DNA from: a virus
DNA length: 64,000 bases
IMG/VR virus record: IMGVR_UViG_3300030104_003662
Coordinates: 1 to 64,000 of that record
Direction: 5' to 3' (one strand)
In this document: positions 5,001 through 11,930 of the stretch, piece by piece
How the letters are laid out: every line of letters begins with the position of its first letter
How positions within the stretch are numbered: the stretch's first letter is position 1
Translations under genes and position numbers: made by a program
Notes under the pieces: generated by a model
The model's database searches: none
What the model was told of the DNA's origin: nothing
Seen by the model: the letters and a program-made list of their open reading frames with translations, nothing else

Positions 5001-7487
5001 CCGACATGCCATGTTTGTGGTCAGGAGTTTCCTTATGGACCTCAAGGCATTGTCGCACATAGTAGGCATGTAGACGAACACTATGGTGTTAATAACCAAA
5101 GTGAAAAGGATGCTATGTTTCAAACAGGCGAACCAATGGACCTCGCTATGCGGTTGCTAAAAAATTACGATATTGAAGAAGTCAAAAGAAACCTTATGAA
5201 TGCTGGTGCATTTGAGGATTATATTGACCATCAAATTGATAATGCACAACCCGGTATGGATAGAAACCTACCACGGCCTTACGGTTTAATGAGCCATCAA
5301 GCGTTAAATCATTTAATGAATGGATTTTATGAAGGTGATATTAGAGAAATGCTTGATGACCCTAATTTTGCTTTTGATAGAAATAAAGAGGGAAAATTGA
5401 TTTGGAATGCTCGTAATTTAGGGGCGGGAGAGCCTGAACATGCTCATCCCGAACATTTAGGTTTTATGATTGAAAATCAATTGGAGGGAACTCCTATAGA
5501 TTTTCAAGGAATAGGAAAAGAGGTTATGTTAAGATGGTTAGAAAATACACCGTGGAAACTTAATGAACCACGAACAAGTAAGTTCTTAGGTTTGGAATTG
5601 AAACCTACATCAACGACTGACTTTTCAAGTACTTACGCATACGGCCCAACTGATACTTTAGAACAAGTTGAAGGAATAAAAGGGCGAGGCTTTCAAGACA
5701 TTATGACAGGCGAACCAATGGACCTCGCTTGGCGACTACTCAAGATGCCGGTTGTTGATACTGACATTCCTGAATTAAGGATGGCCTATGACTTCGATGA
5801 TGAAGTAAGCGAAGCGCGTCAATCTCACCCTCAAGGTATCATAGGTAACAGTCCTTTAATTTCTAATAGACAAGATGAAATCTCTGACATGACTCCCAAT
5901 CAATACTTCGACCTCTTAAACCAATTTTTTATACAAGAGCATGGTAAGAGGCTACCTGATAAAGACGCAGATTATCGCTGGGCCAATATGAGAATGGGGG
6001 CTGAAACACCTAAAGAGCACATAGGTAATATGGTACAAGGTATAGGTGAAGGTCAGGTTATGGGGATGCCTTCTTTGTATTTAGAAAACGACGGGAGAGG
6101 TAACTTTTTCCCAACAGGGCAGCAAGAAGGCGGCCATCGTATGGAGGCTCTAAGGCAAATGGGGCATGGTGATACTCCGGTCCCTGTCCTTCAACAAAAA
6201 CGAGGTTATAACCGTGAGCCTGATAATTCTATAGAAACATTAACCGAAGACCCTAATAGTATTTTTTACGGTGCTGACCACAAACATATGTCGGATTTAT
6301 TACAAACAGGCGAACCAATAGACCTCGCTATGCGGCTGCTTAAGATGCCTATTGTTTCCGATTTACCCGAAGTAAGGCAACTTGATACTGGCCCAGCAAA
6401 CATTCATCAATTTCAAGACCCAGTAACAGGTGAAGTGAAACCGTTGTACATTTCTCCCGCATCAAACCCTGACTCAGAAAATCTTTACGCCGGTATAGTT
6501 GGAGATAACGGCGATAGAGCATCAGCAAAGTTTAACACCGGAGATGGTGATTATGCAAGTTTGGATGGTGTAGAAACACAAGAGCCGTATCGAAGAAGAG
6601 GCTACATGAGTGCAATATATGATGCGATGGATGAATACCTTCAACAAAACAAAACAGGTCGCCGTTTAGTACCAAGCGATTTCCAAAGTGATGAAGGAAA
6701 AGCGTTTTGGGAAAGTAGGAAAAAAAGCGAACCAATGGACATCGCTATGCAGTTGCTTAAGATAAGTGCAGATGAGATAGATGATATAGAAAGGGAAATA
6801 GAAGGCTCTGTAAAAGATTCAAGAAGAACATTCCCTAAAGGTAGGAAAAAAACGAGAAGCATGGGTATGGGGTCAAGTGAAGAGGAATGGGAGCCTAGAG
6901 AACGACCTAATGCTAGACAAGGTAGAAAACCTCTTTCATTTGAACAGCAAGAATCTGAGTGGGATAAATTAGATATGCATCCGGGTAGCCGAGGTCATGA
7001 AATCAACGCACTACGGAGCGAACAGGCTAGAGGGTACCCCCCGGAGTTTGGGACCTTTGCAGATTTAGACGACGGAGATTACCTTTTACAAGAATATAAC
7101 CCTAATATAGAAGAAAACCCATACTGGGGTTCTTTCATTTATCCGGGTTCAGAGACTCGCTATAATGTGCCAAATAATGATTATTGGATAAAGGATGATA
7201 AAATACTGAACTTTCCTCAACGAACCGAATCACTAGAAGAAGTTCCAACATTTTCTCAAACTCCGTTTAACCCTATGACTGATTTTACCCGTAGCGAACC
7301 AATGGACCTTGCTTTCAGATTGCTCAAAGGTGACATACTAGTTGTATCTGAAACAGTAGCAAAAAAATTATGCCCTGCTGGTAAAGCAGCCGCTAAACGC
7401 AAGTTCAAAGTTTATCCGTCAGCCTATGCTAATGGATGGGCTGTGCAGTATTGTAAAGGTAAGTTTAGGGGGAAAAAGAAAAAATGA
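4998..7487 (+). CDS. Five-tag modular protein: C2H2 finger, ParB-like, GNAT-like and basic modules
   Basis: The 829-residue product contains five AW-x-LLK-type tags near residues 43, 237, 437, 577 and 766, three of them reading TGEP(M/I)DLA(M/W)RLLK. The segments differ. Residues 1-42 form a C2H2-like finger (CHVC ... HSRHVDEH). Residues 250-436 contain GQQEGGHRMEALRQMGHG, the ParB/sulfiredoxin-type loop. Residues 450-576 contain EPYRRRGYMSAIYDAMDEYL and a C-terminal FW pattern of GNAT acetyltransferases. Residues 56-236 and 589-765 are unknown. Residues 777-829 are Lys-rich with CPAGKAAAKRKF ... YPSAYANGWAVQYCKGK, a motif common in phage structural genes. It looks like a concatenation of cargo units, possibly a polyprotein cut at the tags. 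Confidence 0.75.
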   Translation: MPTCHVCGQEFPYGPQGIVAHSRHVDEHYGVNNQSEKDAMFQTGEPMDLAMRLLKNYDIEEVKRNLMNAGAFEDYIDHQIDNAQPGMDRNLPRPYGLMSHQALNHLMNGFYEGDIREMLDDPNFAFDRNKEGKLIWNARNLGAGEPEHAHPEHLGFMIENQLEGTPIDFQGIGKEVMLRWLENTPWKLNEPRTSKFLGLELKPTSTTDFSSTYAYGPTDTLEQVEGIKGRGFQDIMTGEPMDLAWRLLKMPVVDTDIPELRMAYDFDDEVSEARQSHPQGIIGNSPLISNRQDEISDMTPNQYFDLLNQFFIQEHGKRLPDKDADYRWANMRMGAETPKEHIGNMVQGIGEGQVMGMPSLYLENDGRGNFFPTGQQEGGHRMEALRQMGHGDTPVPVLQQKRGYNREPDNSIETLTEDPNSIFYGADHKHMSDLLQTGEPIDLAMRLLKMPIVSDLPEVRQLDTGPANIHQFQDPVTGEVKPLYISPASNPDSENLYAGIVGDNGDRASAKFNTGDGDYASLDGVETQEPYRRRGYMSAIYDAMDEYLQQNKTGRRLVPSDFQSDEGKAFWESRKKSEPMDIAMQLLKISADEIDDIEREIEGSVKDSRRTFPKGRKKTRSMGMGSSEEEWEPRERPNARQGRKPLSFEQQESEWDKLDMHPGSRGHEINALRSEQARGYPPEFGTFADLDDGDYLLQEYNPNIEENPYWGSFIYPGSETRYNVPNNDYWIKDDKILNFPQRTESLEEVPTFSQTPFNPMTDFTRSEPMDLAFRLLKGDILVVSETVAKKLCPAGKAAAKRKFKVYPSAYANGWAVQYCKGKFRGKKKK
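5124..5161 (+). repeat. Tag-coding DNA repeat, copy 1 of 5
   Basis: The stretch coding TGEPMDLAMRLLK. Its core GGCGAACCAATGGACCTCGC recurs almost unchanged at 5706-5744, 6306-6344, about 6727-6762 and 7293-7329, far more alike than the intervening modules. The near-identity suggests duplication or recombination at tag boundaries. Confidence 0.65.
5706..5744 (+). repeat. Tag-coding DNA repeat, copy 2 of 5
   Basis: Codes TGEPMDLAWRLLK. The first 24 bases are identical to copy 1. Confidence 0.65.
6306..6344 (+). repeat. Tag-coding DNA repeat, copy 3 of 5
   Basis: Codes TGEPIDLAMRLLK. It differs from copy 1 by one base in the first 24, changing Met to Ile. Confidence 0.65.
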
Positions 7488-7792
7488 CCCGTTGCACTTG
7501 CCATGATGTACTTATTGTTAAAGACTTGAATCGTTGGTTCAAAGAGAAATGGGTAGATGTATCGCGCAAAGACAAAGATGGCAAGCACCCTCCTTGTGGC
7601 AGAAGCAAGGCTAAAAAGTCTAGCAAAGGCTATCCAAAGTGTAGACCAAGTGTAAAGGTTAGTAGTAAGACTCCAAAGACAAGCGGCTCTATGAGCGAAG
7701 GTCAAAAGCAAGCCGCTACTAAGCGCAAACGGTCTAAAAAGCAAGGTGTTGGTGGAAAACCTACTATAGTAAAAATGGTTAGGGTGGTCTAA
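7484..7792 (+). CDS. Small basic protein, DUF5872-like
   Basis: The 102-residue product is Lys/Arg/Ser-rich. Residues 18-55 read WFKEKWVDVSRKDKDGKHPP then CGRSKAKKS ... YPKCRPS, a pattern I associate with a small-protein family of phages and giant viruses (DUF5872; name from memory). The C-terminal half is a lysine-rich tail. Such proteins probably bind nucleic acid, for example as genome-condensing virion proteins; this is inference. ATG 7484 overlaps the preceding stop and the gene's last base is the A of the next ATG, so translation is coupled. Confidence 0.7.
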   Translation: MTRCTCHDVLIVKDLNRWFKEKWVDVSRKDKDGKHPPCGRSKAKKSSKGYPKCRPSVKVSSKTPKTSGSMSEGQKQAATKRKRSKKQGVGGKPTIVKMVRVV

Positions 7793-8127
7793 TGGACTAC
7801 GACTTTTGCGACTGTTGTACTCCAGCAGAAATTAGTTTTGAGTTTCTAAAGGCTAAAAAGAAGTCAAAGCCATTTCACGGTTACAATCCAAACAAACATA
7901 GCAAAAAAGGCGGTCTAAATGCCAAAGGTCGTGCTGCGGCTAAGCGTAAAAGTGGAGCAAATCTAAAACCACCGGTTACTACAAAGCCATCTAAACTTAA
8001 GCCCGGCTCAAAAAAGGCTAAGCGTCGTAAATCATTTTGTGCTCGTATGAGTGGCGTAAAGGGTCCAACCAGTAAAAAGGGCAAACTTACTCCTAAAGGT
8101 GCATCACTAAAGAGGTGGAACTGTTGA
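7792..8127 (+). CDS. Small basic protein with degenerate tag (RRKSFCARM family)
   Basis: The 111-residue product has a Cys cluster at its start (CDCC), then PAEISFEFLKAKKK, which aligns with P-[MIL]-[DE]-x-A-W-x-L-L-K as a degenerate tag. The remainder (GGLNAKGRAAAKRKSGANLK, LKPGSKKAKRRKSFCARMSG and GKLTPKGASLKRWNC) is a pattern widespread in marine phages and algal giant viruses (I recall it as DUF6321, from memory). It is very basic and probably binds nucleic acid. Start overlaps the previous stop; its stop overlaps the next start. Confidence 0.75.
   Translation: MDYDFCDCCTPAEISFEFLKAKKKSKPFHGYNPNKHSKKGGLNAKGRAAAKRKSGANLKPPVTTKPSKLKPGSKKAKRRKSFCARMSGVKGPTSKKGKLTPKGASLKRWNC
8113..8126 (+). 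promoter_or_regulatory. Shine-Dalgarno site selecting a TTG start
   Basis: GAGGTGG at 8113-8119 lies five bases before TTG at 8124. It supports TTG 8124 over the in-frame GTG at 8115, which would sit inside the site. Confidence 0.5.
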
Positions 8128-8324
8128 ATAACGATGCTATGGCTTATGCTTGGCGCATTATGAAGGGTAAAGAAGACGCACCTAATTACCGATGCCCAGC
8201 CGATGACCCAAAGGAAAGTTGTGGAACTTGTCGTCACTGGGTAGGCAAAGGAAACGGAATGGGTCATTGTAAGTTGTTTGACTTTGATTGCAACGGTAAG
8301 TGTACTTGCGATGCTTGGGGTTGA
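8124..8324 (+). CDS. AW-x-LLK-tagged cysteine-rich metal-binding protein
   Basis: The 66-residue product starts MNNDAMAYAWRIMKGK, a tag variant. It is followed by a compact Cys-rich domain with CPADDPKESCGTCRHW, GHCKLFDFDC and CTCDAW, eight cysteines in about 43 residues. The spacing suggests a zinc or iron-sulfur site and resembles small high-potential iron protein-like phage proteins, which I cannot confirm. TTG is chosen because of the Shine-Dalgarno spacing; it overlaps the previous stop in TTGA. The tag joined directly to a different domain type is another instance of the modular pattern. Confidence 0.65.
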   Translation: MNNDAMAYAWRIMKGKEDAPNYRCPADDPKESCGTCRHWVGKGNGMGHCKLFDFDCNGKCTCDAWG

Positions 8325-8328
8325 TAAT

Positions 8329-8778
8329 ATGAATCCGATGGACCTTGCTTGGATTGTTCTTAAAGCAAGTAGTGTCGAAAGTACTATTGTTAGAACTTTG
8401 AAAGACGAAGGCGGCGCTGCTGGCCTTGATGCTTTGATGAAACCGCTTAGTATTTCTGAGGCTGAACTTAAAGCCAAGTTAAAAGATATGGCAAATGTAA
8501 CACAGCATCGTAATGGTGATTATATTTTAACAGACGGTTTGCACAAGCATGCTTCTTCTCCCGAAGCACTGCGTCATAAAGTAGAGTATGATAAAAAATA
8601 TGAATCTAATCCTGAAAGAGTCAAATATCGTGAGTCTTTGAACCAAGAGCGTCGTAAGCGTGGTATTTATGGGCAAGGTGGCCCTGATATGAGCCATACC
8701 AAAGAAGGCACTATGGTCGCAGAAAACCCTCATGCAAACCGTGCTCGTCATTTCAAAGAGCGAGGCACGCTTAAGTAA
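8329..8778 (+). CDS. AW-x-LLK-tagged protein with HNH-like C-terminus
   Basis: The 149-residue product begins MNPMDLAWIVLKAS at the ATG four bases after the previous stop. A longer upstream frame from 8278 exists but would run through the previous gene. Residues about 20-80 look like a winged-helix-type segment (TIVRTLKDEGG ... ISEAELKAKLKDM ... NGDYILTDG). The C-terminal third (YESNPERVKYRESLNQERRK, then GGPDMSHTKEGTMVAENPHA, then NRARHF) resembles phage HNH-like proteins, with His in SHTKEG and Asn in NPHANRAR at the usual places. Nuclease activity is possible, but the first His is in SH rather than the common DH. Confidence 0.6.
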   Translation: MNPMDLAWIVLKASSVESTIVRTLKDEGGAAGLDALMKPLSISEAELKAKLKDMANVTQHRNGDYILTDGLHKHASSPEALRHKVEYDKKYESNPERVKYRESLNQERRKRGIYGQGGPDMSHTKEGTMVAENPHANRARHFKERGTLK

Positions 8779-8798
8779 TATCACACGGTAGGGTAAGC

Positions 8799-9011
8799 GT
8801 GGAAGATTGGTGGAGCATACTACTGACTGATATGTTAAAACAGTCAGAAAAAGATATTATGCATCTTGATGCTTTCGTAGACGAAAAAGACTCTTGGAAA
8901 GACATCTCATTATTGATGAATGCAGTAGACCATTATCGCTTTTTGCGACAGGCTTATGAAAACAGAGGCAGTGGGAATGTACATGTCGAAGTCAGATTTG
9001 TCACCGAGTGA
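8799..9011 (+). CDS. Small acidic helical protein
   Basis: The 70-residue product from GTG 8799 begins MEDWWSILLTDMLKQSEKDI and is predicted helical and acidic. The tag-like W-x-x-L-L pattern at the start is too loose to count as a tag copy. It overlaps the following gene by about 30 bases. I do not recognise it. Confidence 0.45.
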   Translation: MEDWWSILLTDMLKQSEKDIMHLDAFVDEKDSWKDISLLMNAVDHYRFLRQAYENRGSGNVHVEVRFVTE

Positions 9012-10200
9012 CGCTGCTTGGGCTGTCTTAAAACAGACAAATGACCCTGACAAGATTGAGAAAATCTTACCTCTTATTCCTTTAGCACTAGCAGGGTATG
9101 GTGCTTATCGTGGCTATCAAAATGTTACTGACCCAAGGGGTCCGGTAGTAACTGACCCTCTTACTGGCGGTTATCTTTACGAGCGTGAGGTAGACCCTAC
9201 GCTTGGAGGTTATGCTGCTGCTTTTGGCTCAGGTGCACTAGAAGGCGTTGGATTAGGAGGGGCTGCGAAACTTGGTGCTAAAGGAGTTTCAAGATTAGCA
9301 GGTAGTTCTGCATCAAAAAGAGCCGCAGCACGACAAGCAGCGTCAGACCATGCTCGTAAGGAAACTACCGAAAGGTTGGCTCGCCAAGAAGCAGATACAG
9401 CATTAGCCGCTCTTAACAGAAGCCCAATTACGCCCGGCGGTAATGTAACTTATGCACCGGCTAGACTTCCAAGTAACTTAGATGATATGGCAATGGCAAG
9501 AGCAAGAACGAGTCCTTATGTTACAGGTCAAGCGAGAGGTGCAGCAAGGGCCGCTTATGCACCCGGAGCACGAAGAGAAGCCGTTGCACGAGGTGTGCAA
9601 AGAGGTGCTGGCAAAGTAGACGATGCACTGTCCGCAAGAGCATTAGGTTATGGAGCGCTAGGAGCCGGGGCGCTAGGACTTGGTGGAGCATATTTAGCAA
9701 ATCGAGCACAAGAGGGATTAGAAAACGCATATCCTGACCCAAATACCTCCGGCTTTGGTGCTTATGGTGGTACTGGTAGCGGTGGTTTTGGTCAAAGTAA
9801 TACAGGCGGTGCTGCTAGTGGCTTTGGCGAAGGCACTGGTATTGGTGGCGTGAGTAATCAATCCAGTAAAAGGACTGGTCTTCAAGACATTTGGACTGGT
9901 AAAGAGAACACTATGCAATTTGGCGGAGGATTTGGCATGGGTGAAAAGGCAACAAAAGGTGAGAATATGAAAATAGGAGAAAGAATGTTAAAACAAGCAG
10001 AAGATATAATGTACAAAGCAGTTTGCCCAGCATGTGGTAAAAAGGACTGTAATTGTAAAGAGTACAAGAACAAAAAGGAAGATAGTAAGAAGCCCGCTCA
10101 TGGTATGGTTATTGTTATCGGTACTAAAGCGGGTCCCGGTCCATATAAAAATGGAAAGCGGGAAAAACTAGACTCTGAAAAAGACGAAAAAGAAGAGTGA
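8983..10200 (+). CDS. Tagged Ala/Gly-rich membrane-active candidate with C-terminal zinc knuckle
   Basis: The 405-residue product begins MSKSDLSPSDAAWAVLKQ if started at ATG 8983 (ATGs at 8956 and 8977 are alternatives). After the tag comes a hydrophobic Gly-containing segment (ILPLIPLALAGYGAYRGY), then a long Ala/Arg-rich region, a second Gly/Ala helix (ALGYGALGAGALGLGGAYLA), a Gly/Ser/Phe low-complexity stretch and a terminal CPACGKKDCNC knuckle with a Lys-rich tail. Two Gly-zipper-like hydrophobic helices in an otherwise soluble protein fit a genome-injection or internal ejection protein. That is inference. A structured inverted repeat follows the stop. Confidence 0.6.
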   Translation: MSKSDLSPSDAAWAVLKQTNDPDKIEKILPLIPLALAGYGAYRGYQNVTDPRGPVVTDPLTGGYLYEREVDPTLGGYAAAFGSGALEGVGLGGAAKLGAKGVSRLAGSSASKRAAARQAASDHARKETTERLARQEADTALAALNRSPITPGGNVTYAPARLPSNLDDMAMARARTSPYVTGQARGAARAAYAPGARREAVARGVQRGAGKVDDALSARALGYGALGAGALGLGGAYLANRAQEGLENAYPDPNTSGFGAYGGTGSGGFGQSNTGGAASGFGEGTGIGGVSNQSSKRTGLQDIWTGKENTMQFGGGFGMGEKATKGENMKIGERMLKQAEDIMYKAVCPACGKKDCNCKEYKNKKEDSKKPAHGMVIVIGTKAGPGPYKNGKREKLDSEKDEKEE

Positions 10201-10232
10201 GTTTGAAGACCCCTTTCCTTCTCGGCTTACAT

Positions 10233-10269
10233 GGGTCGGAGGGGGCAACCCTCTCGCATTCTCCGACCC
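10233..10269 (+). terminator. Nested inverted repeat after the tagged-gene block
   Basis: GGGTCGGAG at 10233-10241 pairs perfectly with CTCCGACCC at 10261-10269. Inside is a competing GAGGG/CCCTC stem (10239-10243 with 10249-10253) closing GGCAA. No T-run follows. It may be a terminator, an RNA-processing site or a protein site separating the tagged block from the GTPase cassette. Confidence 0.45.
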
Positions 10270-10307
10270 GCCTTACTTTAGTGATACTTAAATCATTAGT
10301 AGAACAC

Positions 10308-10343
10308 TTTATGTCATGTACCATCACCCGATAGGTGAGAGGG
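10308..10343 (+). promoter_or_regulatory. TATA-like box and Shine-Dalgarno of the GTPase cassette
   Basis: TTTAT at 10308-10312 would place a transcript start near 10337; GAGGG at 10339-10343 is six bases before ATG 10350. A GTG at 10335 lies 25 bases after the box and could be a leaderless alternative start, adding five residues. The gap 10201-10349 otherwise contains only the inverted repeat. Confidence 0.4.
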
Positions 10344-10349
10344 ACTATT

Positions 10350-10928
10350 ATGGTGCCAGCACAAGACCAACAATATAGAGAACACGACCAAGCAGAAATA
10401 CGCTTGATGGGATTAATCTTAACACAAGCGGTATCTATCGGAATGGCAATTGGACTATTCGATGCTAATCTATGGATAGATTTAGAAGACCCGGTGGTAA
10501 ATGGAGTAACTTATTCTATGGCAGCATTTGCTGTACAAGGACTTGCTTACTATCTTTTCAAGATGTTTTTCCAACAGGGTATGGATGATAAAGCAAGAAT
10601 GGCTGCTCAAGAGCGAGAGCGCAGAAACCGATACAGAAGCATGGAGTTTACTTTTGACCGTCGCCGCCAAGATATGGAAATGCGTATGCAAGAAGCACAA
10701 CTTGAGACTGAGTTAAAGTGGATGGAGGAAAACCCCGGTAAGACTCCGCCTTGGGTAGAGGAAAGATTGTACAACAACAACGATTTTGATAGTTCTAACT
10801 TTGTACCTAACACTTCTATAACAGATTCTAAAGAGCCGCTTAGCCTAGGCTTAGACTTTGGTGACAAAGAGGCTGCCCGTCTTAAAAAAGACGGTACGCC
10901 CGATAAGCGTTATCAAAAGAAGGGGTGA
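10350..10928 (+). CDS. Two-span membrane protein with cytoplasmic coiled coil
   Basis: The 192-residue product has two hydrophobic segments, about residues 20-40 (LILTQAVSIGMAIGLF) and 52-78 (VTYSMAAFAVQGLAYYLFKM). A long charged helix follows, about residues 82-140, rich in Arg/Glu/Met (RERRNRYRSMEFTFDRRRQD), then a disordered basic tail. The two spans would place the coil on the inner face of a membrane. First gene of a tight six-gene cassette with a Ras-like GTPase; a platform or effector for the GTPase is a reasonable inference. GTG 10335 is an alternative start. No homologue recognised. Confidence 0.65.
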   Translation: MVPAQDQQYREHDQAEIRLMGLILTQAVSIGMAIGLFDANLWIDLEDPVVNGVTYSMAAFAVQGLAYYLFKMFFQQGMDDKARMAAQERERRNRYRSMEFTFDRRRQDMEMRMQEAQLETELKWMEENPGKTPPWVEERLYNNNDFDSSNFVPNTSITDSKEPLSLGLDFGDKEAARLKKDGTPDKRYQKKG

Positions 10929-10934
10929 TTCTTT

Positions 10935-11183
10935 TTGGGCCGTATTTTCAAAACTCCTTCTGACGACACGGTAGAAGAGACTTTGAGAATGATGCATACC
11001 GCTAACATGGTTGATGTAGCCTATGAAAGAGGGATGGGTTGGTTAAAAGTAATTGCATTTTCCATATTAACTGCATTTGTAGTAAGTGCTTATGAGTATT
11101 ATACTGATTGGAATCTTTGGGAGGATACTGGTAATTGGTTAAAAAAGACTTTACAAGGCTGGTCCGATGCAATTTTTGATTAG
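10935..11183 (+). CDS. Small single-span membrane protein
   Basis: The 82-residue product starts at TTG 10935 behind a clear GGGGTGAT site. Residues about 37-54 (VIAFSILTAFVVSAYEYY) form one span; the N-terminal part is charged and the C-terminal part amphipathic (WLKKTLQGWSDAIFD). It lies between the two-span protein and the GTPase with gaps of under ten bases, so a common membrane complex is likely. Function unknown. Confidence 0.6.
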   Translation: MGRIFKTPSDDTVEETLRMMHTANMVDVAYERGMGWLKVIAFSILTAFVVSAYEYYTDWNLWEDTGNWLKKTLQGWSDAIFD

Positions 11184-11191
11184 GTGATATT

Positions 11192-11914
11192 ATGTCAGCA
11201 ATGGGGAGTTCAGCACTTGTTGGGGGAATGGTATTCGCTCGTGAACTCTATCATTACTTTATTCCTCGTAGAGTTGGAGTGTACGGTCCACCTATGACTG
11301 GTAAAACTACACTTGACAGATACATGACAACTCCCGGTGAAATGGAGGAAATACCTGAAAGTGAGCGCACTAAGCACTTTAGAATACCCGGAATGAATCG
11401 TTTTTTGCTCCCTCGCCCTACACGCAAGCGTATAAGTTGGAAAGGAGATAAGCGCGTGGTTTACTCTTCTGACATTGGTGGCGATGAGCGTTTTTGGAAT
11501 CTTTGGATAGATGATATGGTTAATCGTAATGTAGAAGCAGTGTTGTTTATGTTTGACGATAGAGCAACTAAAGGAGGCAGTGATGCAATCCAGTCAGTAG
11601 GTGGTTTCAAATATCTTGTAGATGCAATTCTTCATCGTCAGTATCGCTATCGTAAGTTTAGGTCTTGGCTTAGAGGTAAAAAATACTGCCCTAAAGTAAT
11701 CATGCTTGTTGCTAACAAAGCAGATAATTGGTGGGATGATAATGCAAATGTACTTTGGCAGCAACAGCGCCTTGGTGAACATAAGATGTTTGACCCTTTT
11801 AGAGAAGACTTAGTGCGTTTGCAAAAAGCAGGTATACCTACGCGTAGAGGCATGATGGCTACAAGAATTGGTTGGAATGTAGAAAACACATTAATTGATA
11901 TACTAACAATGTAA
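11192..11914 (+). CDS. Ras/Arf-like small GTPase
   Basis: The 240-residue product carries a full set of GTPase motifs: G1 GPPMTGKT at 32-39, G3 SD(94)IGG(97), G4 NKAD at 175-178 and a G5-like ATRIG near 228. The DxGG rather than DTAGxE form and the length match Arf/SRPRB-like members. Residues 1-25 (SALVGGMVFARELYHYFI) are amphipathic to hydrophobic and could attach it to a membrane. The switch I region is long and basic (residues 45-88), with no obvious conserved Thr. The start follows GGTGAT. Small GTPases are rare in tailed viruses; this one is flanked by membrane-protein genes. Confidence 0.82.
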   Translation: MSAMGSSALVGGMVFARELYHYFIPRRVGVYGPPMTGKTTLDRYMTTPGEMEEIPESERTKHFRIPGMNRFLLPRPTRKRISWKGDKRVVYSSDIGGDERFWNLWIDDMVNRNVEAVLFMFDDRATKGGSDAIQSVGGFKYLVDAILHRQYRYRKFRSWLRGKKYCPKVIMLVANKADNWWDDNANVLWQQQRLGEHKMFDPFREDLVRLQKAGIPTRRGMMATRIGWNVENTLIDILTM

Positions 11915-11930
11915 GGAGGAAATGAATATG
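11914..11930 (+). promoter_or_regulatory. AGGAGG site choosing among three in-frame ATGs
   Basis: AGGAGG at 11914-11919 overlaps the GTPase stop. ATGs at 11922, 11928 and 11934 are in frame; spacing of eight bases favours 11928. Confidence 0.5.

Noticed and set aside
8278-8328. Upstream extension of the HNH-like gene from ATG 8278
   Set aside because: It would overlap the cysteine-rich gene out of frame, and the tag at the ATG 8329 start matches the N-terminal position in neighbours.
7881-8477. Long minus-strand frame of 198 codons opposite the basic-protein genes
   Set aside because: It lies antisense to three genes with recognisable families and good translation signals; its product is low-complexity and matches nothing.
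10233-10269. Possible tRNA because of the nested GC-rich stems
   Set aside because: No cloverleaf, T-arm consensus or CCA-like end; only one outer and one inner stem.
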